Assembly: GCF_009905215.1 (NCBI RefSeq)
Contig: NZ_CP047593.1
Coordinates: 1-64,000, forward strand
Direction: 5' to 3'
Length of the DNA: 64,000 nucleotides
From: Tichowtungia aerotolerans
GTDB taxonomy: Bacteria; Verrucomicrobiota; Kiritimatiellia; Kiritimatiellales; Tichowtungiaceae
In this document: piece by piece, positions 53,548 to 62,818 of the stretch
Numbering within the stretch: the first letter of the stretch is position 1
Layout: each line of letters begins with the position of its first letter
Translations under genes and position numbers: made by a program
Notes under the pieces: generated by a model
What the model was told of the DNA's origin: nothing
The model's input: only the letters and a program-made list of their open reading frames with translations
Databases searched by the model: none

Positions 53548-54479
53548 GCTCCGAACAGTTCCAGAAAGCATGGGAAGGCATTGAAAAAGGCTGGCAAAGC
53601 GGACAGCTCGCGCACGCGTACCTGCTGCAGGGAGCTCCGCACGGCGCGGCCCTGCGCTTTGCCGAACAGATCCTCAACCTGATTTATGACAATCATCCGC
53701 AGGTGGCGACCCGTGCTCATCCCGACATCGCATGGATTGAACCGCAAAGTAAAAGCCGGCAGATTCTGATCGATCAGGTGCGCGAACGGCTGATCCAGCC
53801 GTTTTCCCAAACCTCATTTTCCGGAGGTTGGAAGGCCGGAGTCATCGTCAATGCCGACCGAATGAACGTGCAGGCCGCCAACGCCCTGCTCAAAACACTG
53901 GAAGAGCCGCCGGCAAAAAGTATCCTGCTGCTGATCACCAATGAGCCGCAAAGTCTGCTGCCGACCATTTCCTCGCGCTGCCAGCGAATCACACTGACGT
54001 CTGCCGACGACGAAATTTCCAAACATTGGGAAGAACCCCTGTTCGATATTCTGCGCGATCTTCCCCCGGCGTCCGCGCCGGAAGCCGCGCTGCTGGCGGG
54101 GAGACTGACCGTTCTGCTGAACAATCTGAAAAAGGAATTCGAGGCAGAAGAGAACGAACGACTCTCAGAAGATCTCTCCGCAAAGGAAGCAAAGTCGCTG
54201 CTCGACGGACGTTCCTCCGCACGGCTGATTGAAGCGCGCGCCGAGATTCTGCGTATGATCCTGCAGTGGCAGCGGGATGTACTGATGCTGGTGATCGAAC
54301 AGCAGGATTCGCTGCTTCACTTTCCGGAAGAAAAAGATGTATTGGCACAGCAGGCATTAACCAGCAATCGGGCCGAAGCATTTCAACGACTTGCCGCAGT
54401 GGAGGAAGCCAGCCGCCGCCTCGATCGAAATCTGCCCGCCGAACTGGTGTTTGAAGCATTCTTCTCGCAGATGATTTAG
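53544..54479 (+). CDS. holB: DNA polymerase III delta-prime subunit
   Basis: A 311-residue clamp-loader subunit of AAA+ fold: HAYLLQGAPHGAALRFAEQIL at the P-loop position (the usual GxxGxGK is not kept, as expected for delta-prime), VIVNADRMNVQAANALLKTLEEPPAKSILLLITN and LLPTISSRCQRITL (the SRC motif). It overlaps tmk. A dyad repeat with one mismatch encodes ISKHWEEPLF shortly after the SRC motif. Confidence 0.93.
   Translation: MSSEQFQKAWEGIEKGWQSGQLAHAYLLQGAPHGAALRFAEQILNLIYDNHPQVATRAHPDIAWIEPQSKSRQILIDQVRERLIQPFSQTSFSGGWKAGVIVNADRMNVQAANALLKTLEEPPAKSILLLITNEPQSLLPTISSRCQRITLTSADDEISKHWEEPLFDILRDLPPASAPEAALLAGRLTVLLNNLKKEFEAEENERLSEDLSAKEAKSLLDGRSSARLIEARAEILRMILQWQRDVLMLVIEQQDSLLHFPEEKDVLAQQALTSNRAEAFQRLAAVEEASRRLDRNLPAELVFEAFFSQMI
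54016..54032. repeat. Dyad repeat, one mismatch, in holB
   Basis: TTTCCAA-ACA-TTGGGAA, translated as SKHWEE. Confidence 0.75.
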
Positions 54480-54522
54480 CGTTAAAATGCGCAATACCGC
54501 TCGTTAAAACGGCCTGCGGCCT

Positions 54523-54591
54523 CGTTCAAATCGTTGAATGTTAAATCGTTGAATGATTTCAACGCTTTTAACGGGTTTAACGACTTGAACG
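54523..54591. repeat. GTTCAA-type long hairpin at the aroQ end
   Basis: CGTTCAAATCGTTGAATGTT and its partner TTTAACGACTTGAACG form imperfect arms with repeated CGTT/AACG units around TGATTTCAACGC. It overlaps the last codons of aroQ (stop at 54577) and resembles the hairpin at 59903. Confidence 0.7.
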
Positions 54592-55035
54592 CAAATGCTT
54601 CACCAGCGCCTGCAGCGCCAAAACGTACCCGTAGCCTTTAAAGCCCATCAGCTGACCAATACATCCGGGAGCCGTCAGGCTTTTGTGACGAATTTCTTCA
54701 CGGGCGTGCGTATTGCTTAAATGAACTTCCACCGACGGAACCGCATCTGCCACAGCCTTGATTGCATCCGCCACACCAAGACTGGTATGTGTCAGCGCCG
54801 CTGGATTAATGATGATGCCATCAAAATTCCCGCGGGTTTCCCCAATACGGGTAATCAGGTCACTCTCCGCATTGCTCTGAAAAAATTCAATTTCTACGCC
54901 GCCGAGCGCCTCAGCACAGGCACGCAGATCGGATTCAATGGATTGCAGAGTCTCACTGCCATAGATTTCCGGCTCGCGTGTACCCAGCAAATTCAGGTTC
55001 GGACCATTCAGGACAAGAATTTTAAGCATTTTCAT
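54577..55035 (-). CDS. aroQ: 3-Dehydroquinate dehydratase, type II
   Basis: A 152-residue shikimate pathway enzyme: ILVLNGPNLNLLGTREPEIYG, then FFQSNAESDLITRI, GIIINPAALTHTSLGVADAI and VHLSNTHAREEIRHKS (catalytic His). It dehydrates 3-dehydroquinate. The start could be MKM at 55035 or the second Met at 55029. No other aro gene is adjacent. Confidence 0.95.
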   Translation of the reverse strand: MKMLKILVLNGPNLNLLGTREPEIYGSETLQSIESDLRACAEALGGVEIEFFQSNAESDLITRIGETRGNFDGIIINPAALTHTSLGVADAIKAVADAVPSVEVHLSNTHAREEIRHKSLTAPGCIGQLMGFKGYGYVLALQALVKHLRSSR

Positions 55036-55076
55036 AAACGAGGTTGTAACACACCTGACAGAATCTGAAAACTATT

Positions 55077-55093
55077 CTTCCAAACATTGGAAA
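55077..55093. repeat. Dyad repeat, one mismatch
   Basis: CTTCCAA-ACA-TTGGAAA in the region between aroQ and the glycosyltransferase. Confidence 0.75.
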
Positions 55094-55174
55094 ACTCATA
55101 TTGTCTCACCAGTCGAATCAAAACGAAATACGTTTAACTTGATAAACTATAATGGTTTACAAAACAAACTACCC

Positions 55175-55192
55175 CATACATTTAAATGTATG
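55175..55192. repeat. CATACATTTAAATGTATG palindrome
   Basis: A perfect 18-bp palindrome, 22 bp with CCC...GGG flanks removed by two bases, followed by GGGATAATTTGAACC. Matches the copy at 26597. Confidence 0.75.
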
Positions 55193-55243
55193 GGATAATT
55201 TGAACCCCTAAAGCCTCCTTCTGAACCAGCGCAAGGCAGTTGC

Positions 55244-55260
55244 TTTCCAAACATTGGAAA
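55244..55260. repeat. Dyad repeat, exact, before the glycosyltransferase
   Basis: TTTCCAA-ACA-TTGGAAA with flanking C and G (19-bp palindrome), ending 15 bp before the ATG, so it replaces a normal ribosome site position. Confidence 0.9.
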
Positions 55261-55275
55261 GGTAAATTGATCTTT

Positions 55276-56511
55276 ATGAGCAAACTGTCCGGAACTGTTG
55301 CACACGTGATGCGTCGCTTTACTCTCGATAAATGGGGTGGCACAGAAACAGTCGTTTTTAATCTGTCGCGCGAACTGGAAAAAGCGGGACTTCACAGTCC
55401 AATATTCTGCACTGACATGTTCGCAGCGCCGGGCAAAGAAGAGATCGAGGGAGTCACGCTGCGCCGCTTCCGCTATTGCTTTCCATGGTTTGGACTCAGC
55501 GAAGACGCCAAAGCCAAACTGCGCCTGAAAGGCGGGAGCCCCCTCTCCCTGTCGCTGTTTCTCAACCTGCTTTTCACCAAGAATTTAATACTGATTCACA
55601 CCCACGTCGGTCGACGTCTCGGCGGCATTGCCCGCACCGTCGCTAAAATTCGCCGGGTTCCATATGTGATTCATGTGCATGGCGGACGACATACCGTTCC
55701 GCAGGACCAATACGACGCAATGGTTTCTCCAGTGAAAGGAAAATTCGAGTGGGGAAAAATATTCGGCCTGCTGTTCGGATCACGGCGCGTATTTGATGAT
55801 GCCGATGCGGTGATCTGCGTAGGCCGGAGTGAAGCTGACGAAATGCGCGAACGCGGACAGAAGAATGTGCACTATCTGCCCAATGGAGTTTACGTCGATC
55901 ATTTTTCATCTGCAGACCCGGCTCCGTTCCGCAAGGAGTACGGACTGGAAAACACGCCGTTCATTCTCTGCCTGTCGCGCATCGACTACCAGAAAAACCA
56001 ACGGCTTCTGCTTGAGTCGTTTTCCGAATTCAGAAAAACACATCCCGGCTGGAAGCTGGTGTTCATCGGGCCCATCACAGTCGAAGACTATCACCGGCAG
56101 ATGCTCGACGACATCGATCGGTTCGGACTCGGCGAATCCGTTCTGATTATTCCCGGCATGCGCCCCGGAGATCCGCTGCTTCCTTCCGCCTACCGCGCCG
56201 CAAAAATGTTCGTACTGCCAACGTCCAACGAACCGTTCGGCATTGTGATTCTCGAAGCATGGGCTGCAAAAACTCCGGTCATCGCCACGCGTGTCGGCGG
56301 CATTCCCGGCTTCACCACCGACCATGAGAACATCCTGCTGTTCGAAGATAACAATGCAGACGAACTGACCGGACAAATGAACCGGCTCGCAAACGACAAA
56401 GTCCTCCTGTCAAAACTGACCCAAAGCGGCTTCACCGAAGTCTCCGCACACTACGACTGGAGTGCCATCGCAAAGCGCGTCATGGATATCTATAAGGAGG
56501 TGCTGAAATGA
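55276..56511 (+). CDS. Glycosyltransferase family 4
   Basis: A 411-residue GT-B glycosyltransferase. N-terminal MRRFTLDKWGGTETVVFNLSREL is the acceptor-side signature, and the C-terminal nucleotide-sugar site is FVLPTSNEPFGIVILEAWAAKTPVIATRVGGIPG (E...E type motif). Neither donor nor acceptor can be predicted; envelope polysaccharide or LPS is plausible. ATG 55276 was chosen because the family domain starts there. The stop overlaps a 53-residue membrane microprotein. Confidence 0.9.
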   Translation: MSKLSGTVAHVMRRFTLDKWGGTETVVFNLSRELEKAGLHSPIFCTDMFAAPGKEEIEGVTLRRFRYCFPWFGLSEDAKAKLRLKGGSPLSLSLFLNLLFTKNLILIHTHVGRRLGGIARTVAKIRRVPYVIHVHGGRHTVPQDQYDAMVSPVKGKFEWGKIFGLLFGSRRVFDDADAVICVGRSEADEMRERGQKNVHYLPNGVYVDHFSSADPAPFRKEYGLENTPFILCLSRIDYQKNQRLLLESFSEFRKTHPGWKLVFIGPITVEDYHRQMLDDIDRFGLGESVLIIPGMRPGDPLLPSAYRAAKMFVLPTSNEPFGIVILEAWAAKTPVIATRVGGIPGFTTDHENILLFEDNNADELTGQMNRLANDKVLLSKLTQSGFTEVSAHYDWSAIAKRVMDIYKEVLK

Positions 56512-56669
56512 CCAAACTGCTGATCTGGATCGGAGTCTTTGTCGGCGGTTGGATCGGCTGGTATCTGGGCGACCTCATCGGCGGATTCGGCTGGTCCTTC
56601 ACCATCAGCAGCATCGGCAGCATCGCCGGCGTCTTCATCGGCTGGAAAATTTCCCGGAACCTGTACTGA
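56508..56669 (+). CDS. 53-residue two-helix membrane microprotein
   Basis: A short ORF overlapping the glycosyltransferase stop by ATGA, with AAGGAGGTGCTGAA as ribosome site. The product MTKLLIWIGVFVGGWIGWYL continues with a GD turn and a second Gly-rich hydrophobic helix (GSIAGVFIGWKISRNLY), i.e. two membrane helices joined by a short loop. Small proteins of this kind accompany envelope genes; I do not know this family. Translational coupling makes it credible as a real gene. Confidence 0.75.
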   Translation: MTKLLIWIGVFVGGWIGWYLGDLIGGFGWSFTISSIGSIAGVFIGWKISRNLY

Positions 56670-56750
56670 CTCCTGACAAATCTGGAAATTAGATTGAACG
56701 GCTTATTTAGATCGTGTCTAATTACGGCAGATTAAAGAAAGGAGGCAGTC

Positions 56751-57209
56751 ATGACTGCTCGTTCAACAATAAACACAGGAGTTGCCGTTGCAACTCTGGC
56801 ACTCTGTGCCCAGTTCCTCTACGCCGCAGAAGATTGCTCTTCCGGCGTATGCAGCCTGAGTTCTGCGCCCAAAGCAAGCAAAGCCCACAACCTCAACACC
56901 TTCGAAATGAAGGCAATTGTCGATTCCGGGAAAGCCGTAATACTGGATGCACGATCCGGAGAGTATGATGACGGCTACCGGATCCCCGGCGCAAAATCGC
57001 TCAACAGCGAATCAACACCGGAAGAAATTGCCGCCATCATTCCCTCCAAAGAGTCACCGGTTGTAACCTACTGCGGCAACCTGAAATGTCCTGCCAGCGC
57101 CGAATTGGCCAAGCACCTGAAGGCCTTGGGATATACCAATGTGAAAGAATATCCTGAAGGAATTGCCGGCTGGCGCGAAGCCGGCGGCGATGTTGATAAG
57201 GTTAAATAA
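56751..57209 (+). CDS. Exported rhodanese-like protein
   Basis: A 152-residue protein with an N-terminal signal peptide (MTARSTINTGVAVATLALCA, cleaved after about residue 26) and one rhodanese domain: AVILDARSGEYDDGYRIPGAK and the active-site loop VVTYCGNLKCPASAELAKHL with Cys at CGNLKC. Rhodaneses move sulfur or act in cyanide/thiol chemistry. It has its own terminator, shared with acnB on the other strand. Confidence 0.88.
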   Translation: MTARSTINTGVAVATLALCAQFLYAAEDCSSGVCSLSSAPKASKAHNLNTFEMKAIVDSGKAVILDARSGEYDDGYRIPGAKSLNSESTPEEIAAIIPSKESPVVTYCGNLKCPASAELAKHLKALGYTNVKEYPEGIAGWREAGGDVDKVK

Positions 57210-57221
57210 CCGGAACCGGAC

Positions 57222-57260
57222 AAAAAGAAAGGCGGCCTGCTTTGGGTCGCCTTTCTTTTT
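57222..57260. terminator. Bidirectional terminator between rhodanese and acnB
   Basis: AAAAAGAAAGGCG (57222-57234) and CGCCTTTCTTTTT (57248-57260) form a perfect 13-bp arm. A T-run is present on both strands. It touches the dyad repeat at 57259. Confidence 0.92.
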
Positions 57261-57275
57261 TCCAAACCTTGGAAA
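57259..57275. repeat. Dyad repeat, exact, beside the terminator
   Basis: TTTCCAA-ACC-TTGGAAA directly after the T-run of the terminator. Confidence 0.88.
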
Positions 57276-57287
57276 GTTCCGGTTGAT

Positions 57288-59852
57288 CTATACAGAAAAA
57301 CCGGCTATCTGATCAAAGTTCAGGTATTTGTAAATGTCAGCCGACCTGCCGTCCAGTTTCGGCCCGACAATTTCCAGATATTCTTCCGGAGTCGGCAAAA
57401 CGCCTTTCAGCGCAACAACCGCAGCAAGTTCGGCGGATCCCAGATAAACCTGAGCGCCCGTCCCCATGCGGTTGTTGAAGTTGCGGGTGGAGGTTGAAAA
57501 AACCACTGCGTTATCGCGAACCCGGGCCTGGTTACCCATGCACAGCGAACAGCCGGGAATTTCAAGGCGTGCACCGGCAGCACCGAACTTTGCGTAGAAC
57601 CCTTCTTTTGTCAGTTGAGCCTCATCCATTTTAGTCGGCGGACAAACCCAGAGATTGACATTGGCAAAGCCCTCGCCGTCGAGCACCTCGGCAGCGGCGC
57701 GGAAATGACCGATATTGGTCATGCAGCTTCCAATGAACACATCGTCGACTTTAGCTCCTGCAACGTCGGACAGTTTCTTCACGTCGTCAGGGTCGTTCGG
57801 GCAGCACAAAAGCGGCTCGGTAATTTCATTCAGATCAATTTCGATGATTTCCGCGTACTCGGCATTTTCATCGGCGCTCATCAGCTCGCCGTTCTCAATC
57901 CAGTCTTTGACGTCCTCAATCCGTTTTTTGAGCGTATCGGCATCGCCATAGCCGCCTTTGATCATCTCTTCCATCAAAGTGACGTTGGATTGCAGGAACT
58001 CAACAATCGGCCCGCGATCCAGTTTAATCGTCGCCCCGGCGGCGGAACGCTCGGCGGAGGCATCGGTCAGCTCGAACGCCTGCTCCACTTTGAGTTGCGG
58101 CAGACCTTCCATTTCCAGAATGCGGCCCGCAAAAATGTTTTTCTTATTCTTCTTCTCAACCGTCAGCAGCCCCTGCTGGATCGCATAATACGGAATGGCA
58201 TTGACGATATCGCGCAGCGTGACACCCGGCTGAAGCTCGCCTTTAAAGCGAACCAAAACTGACTCCGGCATGTCGAGCGGCATAACGCCGAGCGCGGCGG
58301 CGAATGCGACCAAACCGGATCCGGCCGGGAATGAAAGGCCCATCGGGAAACGGGTGTGCGAGTCTCCACCGGTTCCAACGGTATCGGGAATCAGCAGCCG
58401 GTTGAGCCACGAGTGAATGACTCCGTCACCCGGGCGCAGGGAAACACCTTTGCGGTTCATGATGTAGTCCGGAAGCGTTGCGTGTGTAATCACATCGCTC
58501 GGCTTCGGATAAGCCGCTGTATGGCAGAACGATTGCATCACGAGATCCGCATTGAATTTCAAACAGGCCAATTCGGTAATTTCCCCGGCAGTCATCGGAC
58601 CGGTGGTATCCTGAGAACCGACCGTCGTCATTTTCGGCAGGCAGGAAGTTCCCGGCAGAATGCCTTCCACGCCACAGGCTTTCCCGACCATCTTCTGAGC
58701 CAGGGTGTACCCCTGCCCTTCTTTCGGTTGCGGATTGTCCGGAACCACAAAAATGCCGGACTCATTAATCGAACTCATCCCCAGCGCCTCGCGGGCTTTT
58801 TCAGTCAGCTGTTTTCCAATGATCAGCGGAACACGGCCGCCGGCGCGGAATTCGTCGAGAATTGTATCGGGCTTGACAGCAAAGCGGCTGATTTCATTGC
58901 CGTCGGCATCCGTAATTTTTCCAAGGGCTGGAAAAACCTTGATCACCTTGCCGGTCGTGAGTTCGCTTACGTCTGTCTGAATCGGCAGCGCGCCTGAGTC
59001 TTCTGCGGTATTGAAGAAAATCGGAGCAATGGTACTGCCGATCACAATGCCGCCACGGCGTTTATTCGGAATGCAGGGAATATCCTGCCCAATGTGCCAG
59101 ATCAATGAGTTACAGGCGGATTTACGGGACGATCCGGTGCCAACCACATCGCCGACAAAGGTGACCGGAAGCCCGGTTTTCTCTTTGAGTTCAGAGATTT
59201 CCTGCGGGCCGTTCGGAAACAGTGTTCCACCCATGCAATTGGAGTGCAGCGGAATATCCGCGCGGGTATATGCGAAGGACGCCGGAGAAAAATCATCGGT
59301 GTTAATTTCTCCATCGACCTTATAAACAACGGTCTCAATCTCCTCTGCAATTTCCGGAAGCGATGTGAACCACTCGCCGTTCGCCCATGAGATCAGAACC
59401 TCTTTAGCGACTTTGTTTTCTTGATCCGCCAGAGCCTGAATATCTTCAAATCGGTTGACGGAAAGCACCATGTTTTTCAAAGCGGCACCGGCTGTAGCCG
59501 CCAGCGGCCCCTGTTCGCCAATCAGACGAATCAGCCCGTCGAGGTTATAGCCGCCAACCATGGTTCCCAGAAGCTCAACCGCGCGCTCCGGCGGGATCAT
59601 CGGGGTTGATTCCTCCCCGTGCGCCACCTTAAAGAGAAACTCTGCCTTCAGCTGCGCCGCCGGGTCTACGCCGGGGTTGACGCGATTTGTAATCAGATCA
59701 ACCAGTTCTTCTTCTTTGCCAGACGGCGGATCTTTCAGCAGTTCGATCACAGCAGCGGTCTGTTCTTTGTCCAGAGCCAACGGCGGAACATTTTCTTTGG
59801 CCCGCTCTTCAACGTGGACGTAATACTCTTCAAAAAAATCATTTTTGCTCAT
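57288..59852 (-). CDS. acnB: Aconitate hydratase 2 (AcnB)
   Basis: An 854-residue bacterial AcnB. The N-terminal HEAT-like domain is seen in [28 protein letters not shown], and iron-sulfur cluster cysteines fall in [15 protein letters not shown] and [14 protein letters not shown]. AcnB isomerises citrate to isocitrate and can act on 2-methylisocitrate. ATG 59852 follows GAAGGAGAACCGTTT; upstream codons to 59909 are not family-like. One dyad repeat (one mismatch) encodes VFPALGK. Confidence 0.97.
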   Translation of the reverse strand: MSKNDFFEEYYVHVEERAKENVPPLALDKEQTAAVIELLKDPPSGKEEELVDLITNRVNPGVDPAAQLKAEFLFKVAHGEESTPMIPPERAVELLGTMVGGYNLDGLIRLIGEQGPLAATAGAALKNMVLSVNRFEDIQALADQENKVAKEVLISWANGEWFTSLPEIAEEIETVVYKVDGEINTDDFSPASFAYTRADIPLHSNCMGGTLFPNGPQEISELKEKTGLPVTFVGDVVGTGSSRKSACNSLIWHIGQDIPCIPNKRRGGIVIGSTIAPIFFNTAEDSGALPIQTDVSELTTGKVIKVFPALGKITDADGNEISRFAVKPDTILDEFRAGGRVPLIIGKQLTEKAREALGMSSINESGIFVVPDNPQPKEGQGYTLAQKMVGKACGVEGILPGTSCLPKMTTVGSQDTTGPMTAGEITELACLKFNADLVMQSFCHTAAYPKPSDVITHATLPDYIMNRKGVSLRPGDGVIHSWLNRLLIPDTVGTGGDSHTRFPMGLSFPAGSGLVAFAAALGVMPLDMPESVLVRFKGELQPGVTLRDIVNAIPYYAIQQGLLTVEKKNKKNIFAGRILEMEGLPQLKVEQAFELTDASAERSAAGATIKLDRGPIVEFLQSNVTLMEEMIKGGYGDADTLKKRIEDVKDWIENGELMSADENAEYAEIIEIDLNEITEPLLCCPNDPDDVKKLSDVAGAKVDDVFIGSCMTNIGHFRAAAEVLDGEGFANVNLWVCPPTKMDEAQLTKEGFYAKFGAAGARLEIPGCSLCMGNQARVRDNAVVFSTSTRNFNNRMGTGAQVYLGSAELAAVVALKGVLPTPEEYLEIVGPKLDGRSADIYKYLNFDQIAGFSV
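58918..58934. repeat. Dyad repeat, one mismatch, in acnB
   Basis: TTTCCAA-GGG-CTGGAAA, translated as FPALGK. Confidence 0.8.
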
Positions 59853-59902
59853 AAACGGTTCTCCTTCTAAAGGCGCGAAACCATACTGCATCCTCCGCAG
59901 TC

Positions 59903-60006
59903 CGTTCAAACCGTTAAACGTTCAAATCGTTCAAACGGCTGCACCCAGCCAACATTTCATCGATTTCAACGCGTTCAACGTTTTTAACACTTGAACGGTT
60001 TGAACG
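59903..60006. repeat. GTTCAA-type long hairpin between acnB and kinase
   Basis: CGTTCAAACCGTTAAACGTT and TTAACACTTGAACGGTTTG with their neighbours form two imperfect ~45-bp arms. It is of the same word type as the hairpin at 54523 and occupies most of the divergent gap. Confidence 0.75.
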
Positions 60007-60029
60007 ATCAATCATATTGATTTGTACAT

Positions 60030-61727
60030 ATGAAACCACAACTCACCAGTTTTCGAACCGGCCGATGGTCAATCACGTTAGCTGTCCTGACCGCCATCAT
60101 AGGCATTACCCTTTCCTTCTATGTCCGGTCCCGCATCGCCCAATCCGAAGCGGCTGCGGCAAGATTGGCAGCAAACACCCTCCGTCAGCACACGGAACAG
60201 GAACTGAACCTGTTTGTCGATGTACTGGAATCGGTCCGGGCCCTGCATGCACTGTCCGGCGAAATCAGCCAGGCAGCAATGGATGAATTCATCGAAAAAG
60301 GGATGGTTCATCAACACGAGGTGCTGGGTCCCTTCGGCCTGACCCAGCAAATCAGCCCGCAACTTCGCGCCGCCATCGAAAGCAAACAATCATCCGGCCC
60401 CGGGGCCTACGATGTTGTACAGGCAGGACCCGACGGAAACTGGATTCCTGCCCTGTCCCGCACGGTTTATTATCCATTGACGTGGCAAAGCCGTCCCAAC
60501 GGATTAAAAATCCCGATCGGCTTCGATTTTGGCTCCACGGAAGCCAATTGGACAGTGATTTCCCATATCAGACGTACGCGCCGGACCGAACTGGTTCCTG
60601 AGCCAATTCAGGGAGCCACCGCCCCCGCCTACTGGGTTCTGGCCCCGGTGATTCCAAGTGACGCCCCGCGCTTTGTCATCGGCTTTGCCGTCGCCATCCT
60701 GCATCCACAGGAAATTCTGGAGAAAGTGACAGCCCTGTCCGTCCACTCACCGCAGTTAAAACTGACTCCGTCTGCCGCTCCGCTGAAAGGAAGCGCCCGC
60801 TTTACCGGCAATGCGTGGGCCATCCGGCTGCCGCTCGAAGCGATCGGAACCAAATGGGTTTTCGAATGCACATTGCCGGTCGCTGCCGCACAACAGCGCT
60901 CTACAGCAGCAGTGCTATTCGGACTGGTTGTTACAGCGCTAATGACCGCCCTGCTCCTGATCCTGGCCGGCCGCACCCGCCGAATTGAAGCAGAAGTGCT
61001 GACTCGAACCGAAGAACTCCGGATTGCCAACCAGCAACTGGAACAGAATATCCGCGAACGCGCCCAGATGGAAGAGGCAATGAATGAACTGTCCGCGAGG
61101 GAGCAGCGGCGCATCGGACGCGACCTGCATGACTCGCTCGGACAAAAACTGACCGGAGCTGTTTTTCTCAGCCGCTCGCTGCTCAACCACTTCAAACACA
61201 GCGAATGCGAACAGAAAACCCATGCAAAAACGCTAAACGAGACACTGAAGTCCACCGTCAGCCAGGTGCGCAATATGGCCCGGGGTCTGGCATCGGTGAC
61301 CCTGAACGAAGAAAGTCTCGAAGAATCCCTGGAACAGCTGGCGGACGAAATGAGCTCGCTTTACGACACGTCCTGTACCGTTAAATGCGCGGGAGATCTC
61401 CCTGAACTAACCAGGAAAACCAAAGAGCAGCTCTATTTCATCGCCCGCGAAGCAGTGAATAATGCCGCCCGTCACGCAAAACCAAAGCATATTACGATCC
61501 GACTCGACGACTCCGACTCAGGCTGGACACTGAGTATTGAAGACGACGGAGCCGGGCTTCCTGACGACAGGCCCGCAGGCGAAGGTATGGGGCTGCGCAT
61601 CATGCGCCACCGTGCCACCCGTATTGGGGCGGAATTTTCCATTCACTCCAACCCCGGAAAAGGGACATCGATTAAAGTGGAATCAAAGCAATCGCCACAA
61701 AAAACACAAAAACCCACAAAAACATGA
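60030..61727 (+). CDS. CHASE-domain sensor histidine kinase (NarX/DegS type)
   Basis: A 565-residue kinase. Helix one (about 15-34, ITLAVLTAIIGITLSFYV) leads to a periplasmic CHASE domain (about 50-280; ALHALSGEISQAAMDEFIEKG), helix two (about 293-313, VLFGLVVTALMTALLLILAG), a coiled coil, then HisKA_3 (RIGRDLHDSLGQKLTGAVFL, His about 367) and HATPase (FIAREAVNNAARHAKPKH, IEDDGAGLPDDRPAGEGMGL). It is paired with the response regulator 210 bp later. Ligand unknown. Confidence 0.93.
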   Translation: MKPQLTSFRTGRWSITLAVLTAIIGITLSFYVRSRIAQSEAAAARLAANTLRQHTEQELNLFVDVLESVRALHALSGEISQAAMDEFIEKGMVHQHEVLGPFGLTQQISPQLRAAIESKQSSGPGAYDVVQAGPDGNWIPALSRTVYYPLTWQSRPNGLKIPIGFDFGSTEANWTVISHIRRTRRTELVPEPIQGATAPAYWVLAPVIPSDAPRFVIGFAVAILHPQEILEKVTALSVHSPQLKLTPSAAPLKGSARFTGNAWAIRLPLEAIGTKWVFECTLPVAAAQQRSTAAVLFGLVVTALMTALLLILAGRTRRIEAEVLTRTEELRIANQQLEQNIRERAQMEEAMNELSAREQRRIGRDLHDSLGQKLTGAVFLSRSLLNHFKHSECEQKTHAKTLNETLKSTVSQVRNMARGLASVTLNEESLEESLEQLADEMSSLYDTSCTVKCAGDLPELTRKTKEQLYFIAREAVNNAARHAKPKHITIRLDDSDSGWTLSIEDDGAGLPDDRPAGEGMGLRIMRHRATRIGAEFSIHSNPGKGTSIKVESKQSPQKTQKPTKT

Positions 61728-61801
61728 GGTCATCCTGCTGTAATCCATCTTACCTCAGCAAATGAAACACAACGGCTAAAGATATAAAAAAGAGAGGAAA
61801 C

Positions 61802-61876
61802 ATGGAAATCAATGAACTTTGCGACATCATCAGAAAAACAAGCTTTTCCATTCATAAATATCACCGAATGGGTTAA
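61802..61876 (+). pseudogene. Remnant of a GxxExxY-type gene
   Basis: A 24-codon ORF with a good ribosome site (AGAGAGGAAAC) that reads MEINELCDIIRKTSFSIHKY and then HRMG before the stop. It resembles the very start of GxxExxY family proteins (EINEL..I...S..IH...G). It ends where the family's namesake motif would begin, so it is a truncated remnant. The sequence after it (TTCGTGATTTTTTGTGTTTT and following) is repeat-like. Confidence 0.55.
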
Positions 61877-61936
61877 CTTCATTTTCGTGATTTTTTGTGT
61901 TTTTTGTGGCTAAATACCTCTTCTTAGAGTTTAAAA

Positions 61937-62599
61937 ATGAAATTTACTGCTGAAAATCCTGCTAAAATCCTGATCGTAGATGACCACGCCATTGTCCGCT
62001 ACGGAATGGGCGTACTGCTTGCAGGAGCCAATGATCTGACCTTGTGCGGCGAAGCCGAAAATATTGATGAGGCCATCAAAGCTGTGCAGGAATTGAAGCC
62101 GGACGCAGCAGTCATAGACATCGTTCTCAAAGATGAGAACGGCCTGGACCTGATCCGCAAACTTCGATCCAACGGAGAAAAACTTCCTCTATTGGTTATG
62201 TCCATGCATAACGAATCCACTCATGCCGAAAAAGCCCTGCGGGCCGGAGCTCAGGGGTATATTATGAAAGAAGATGCCGATGAAGTGCTTGTGGAAGCGC
62301 TGCGCACCGTTCTATCCGGCAAACTGCATGTCAGTGATGGAATTCATGAAAAAATGCTTCGTTCCTACATCCAGGGCGACGAAGAACCCGAGCAGGACGG
62401 CATCGAATCGCTGACCGCCCGCGAAAAAGAAGTTTTCGAAGGAGTCGGCAAAGGACTCACCTCCAAAGAAATTGCTGAAAAGTTCCATCTAAGCCCCCGC
62501 ACCGTCGAAGTGCACCGCGCCAACATTAAGAAAAAACTTCAGTGTGACAGTGCCGCCCAGTTGCTCCGCATGGCCGTCCAGTGGGTGGAAGGACAATAA
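61937..62599 (+). CDS. NarL/FixJ-family response regulator
   Basis: A 220-residue two-domain regulator. Receiver: ILIVDDHAIVRYGMGVLLAG, phosphorylated Asp in AAVIDIVLKDENGLDLI (about residue 60), LVMSMHNE and KAGAQGY-like RAGAQGYIMKE. C-terminal HTH_LuxR: LTAREKEVFEGVGKGLTSKEIAEKFHLSPRTVEVHRANIKKKL. It is the partner of the CHASE kinase and presumably controls transcription of unknown genes. Confidence 0.96.
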   Translation: MKFTAENPAKILIVDDHAIVRYGMGVLLAGANDLTLCGEAENIDEAIKAVQELKPDAAVIDIVLKDENGLDLIRKLRSNGEKLPLLVMSMHNESTHAEKALRAGAQGYIMKEDADEVLVEALRTVLSGKLHVSDGIHEKMLRSYIQGDEEPEQDGIESLTAREKEVFEGVGKGLTSKEIAEKFHLSPRTVEVHRANIKKKLQCDSAAQLLRMAVQWVEGQ

Positions 62600-62638
62600 G
62601 AAGATAGACAGCAGGAACAGAGGCGAATGGCGCGAAGC

Positions 62639-62818
62639 TAAGGTGATTTACAGCAGAATGACTGTGGAATAAAGGACATGTATAGACCGCTGATTTCGCG
62701 GATTAAACAGATCAAAGAGCCGGATTATTCGAAAGCAAAAGAAGGCTTCCGGCAAGTTTCCGAGTTCTCCTTCATAATCTGCGCTATCTGCAAAACTTGC
62801 GGTTCAAATGAGCTTAAC
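62639..62818. repeat. 180-bp direct repeat, copy 1
   Basis: Starts TAAGGTGATTTACAG and ends GGTTCAAATGAGCTTAAC. The 3' part consists of words such as AATCTGCGCTATCTGC. The second copy is at 63073 with only scattered differences. Confidence 0.93.
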
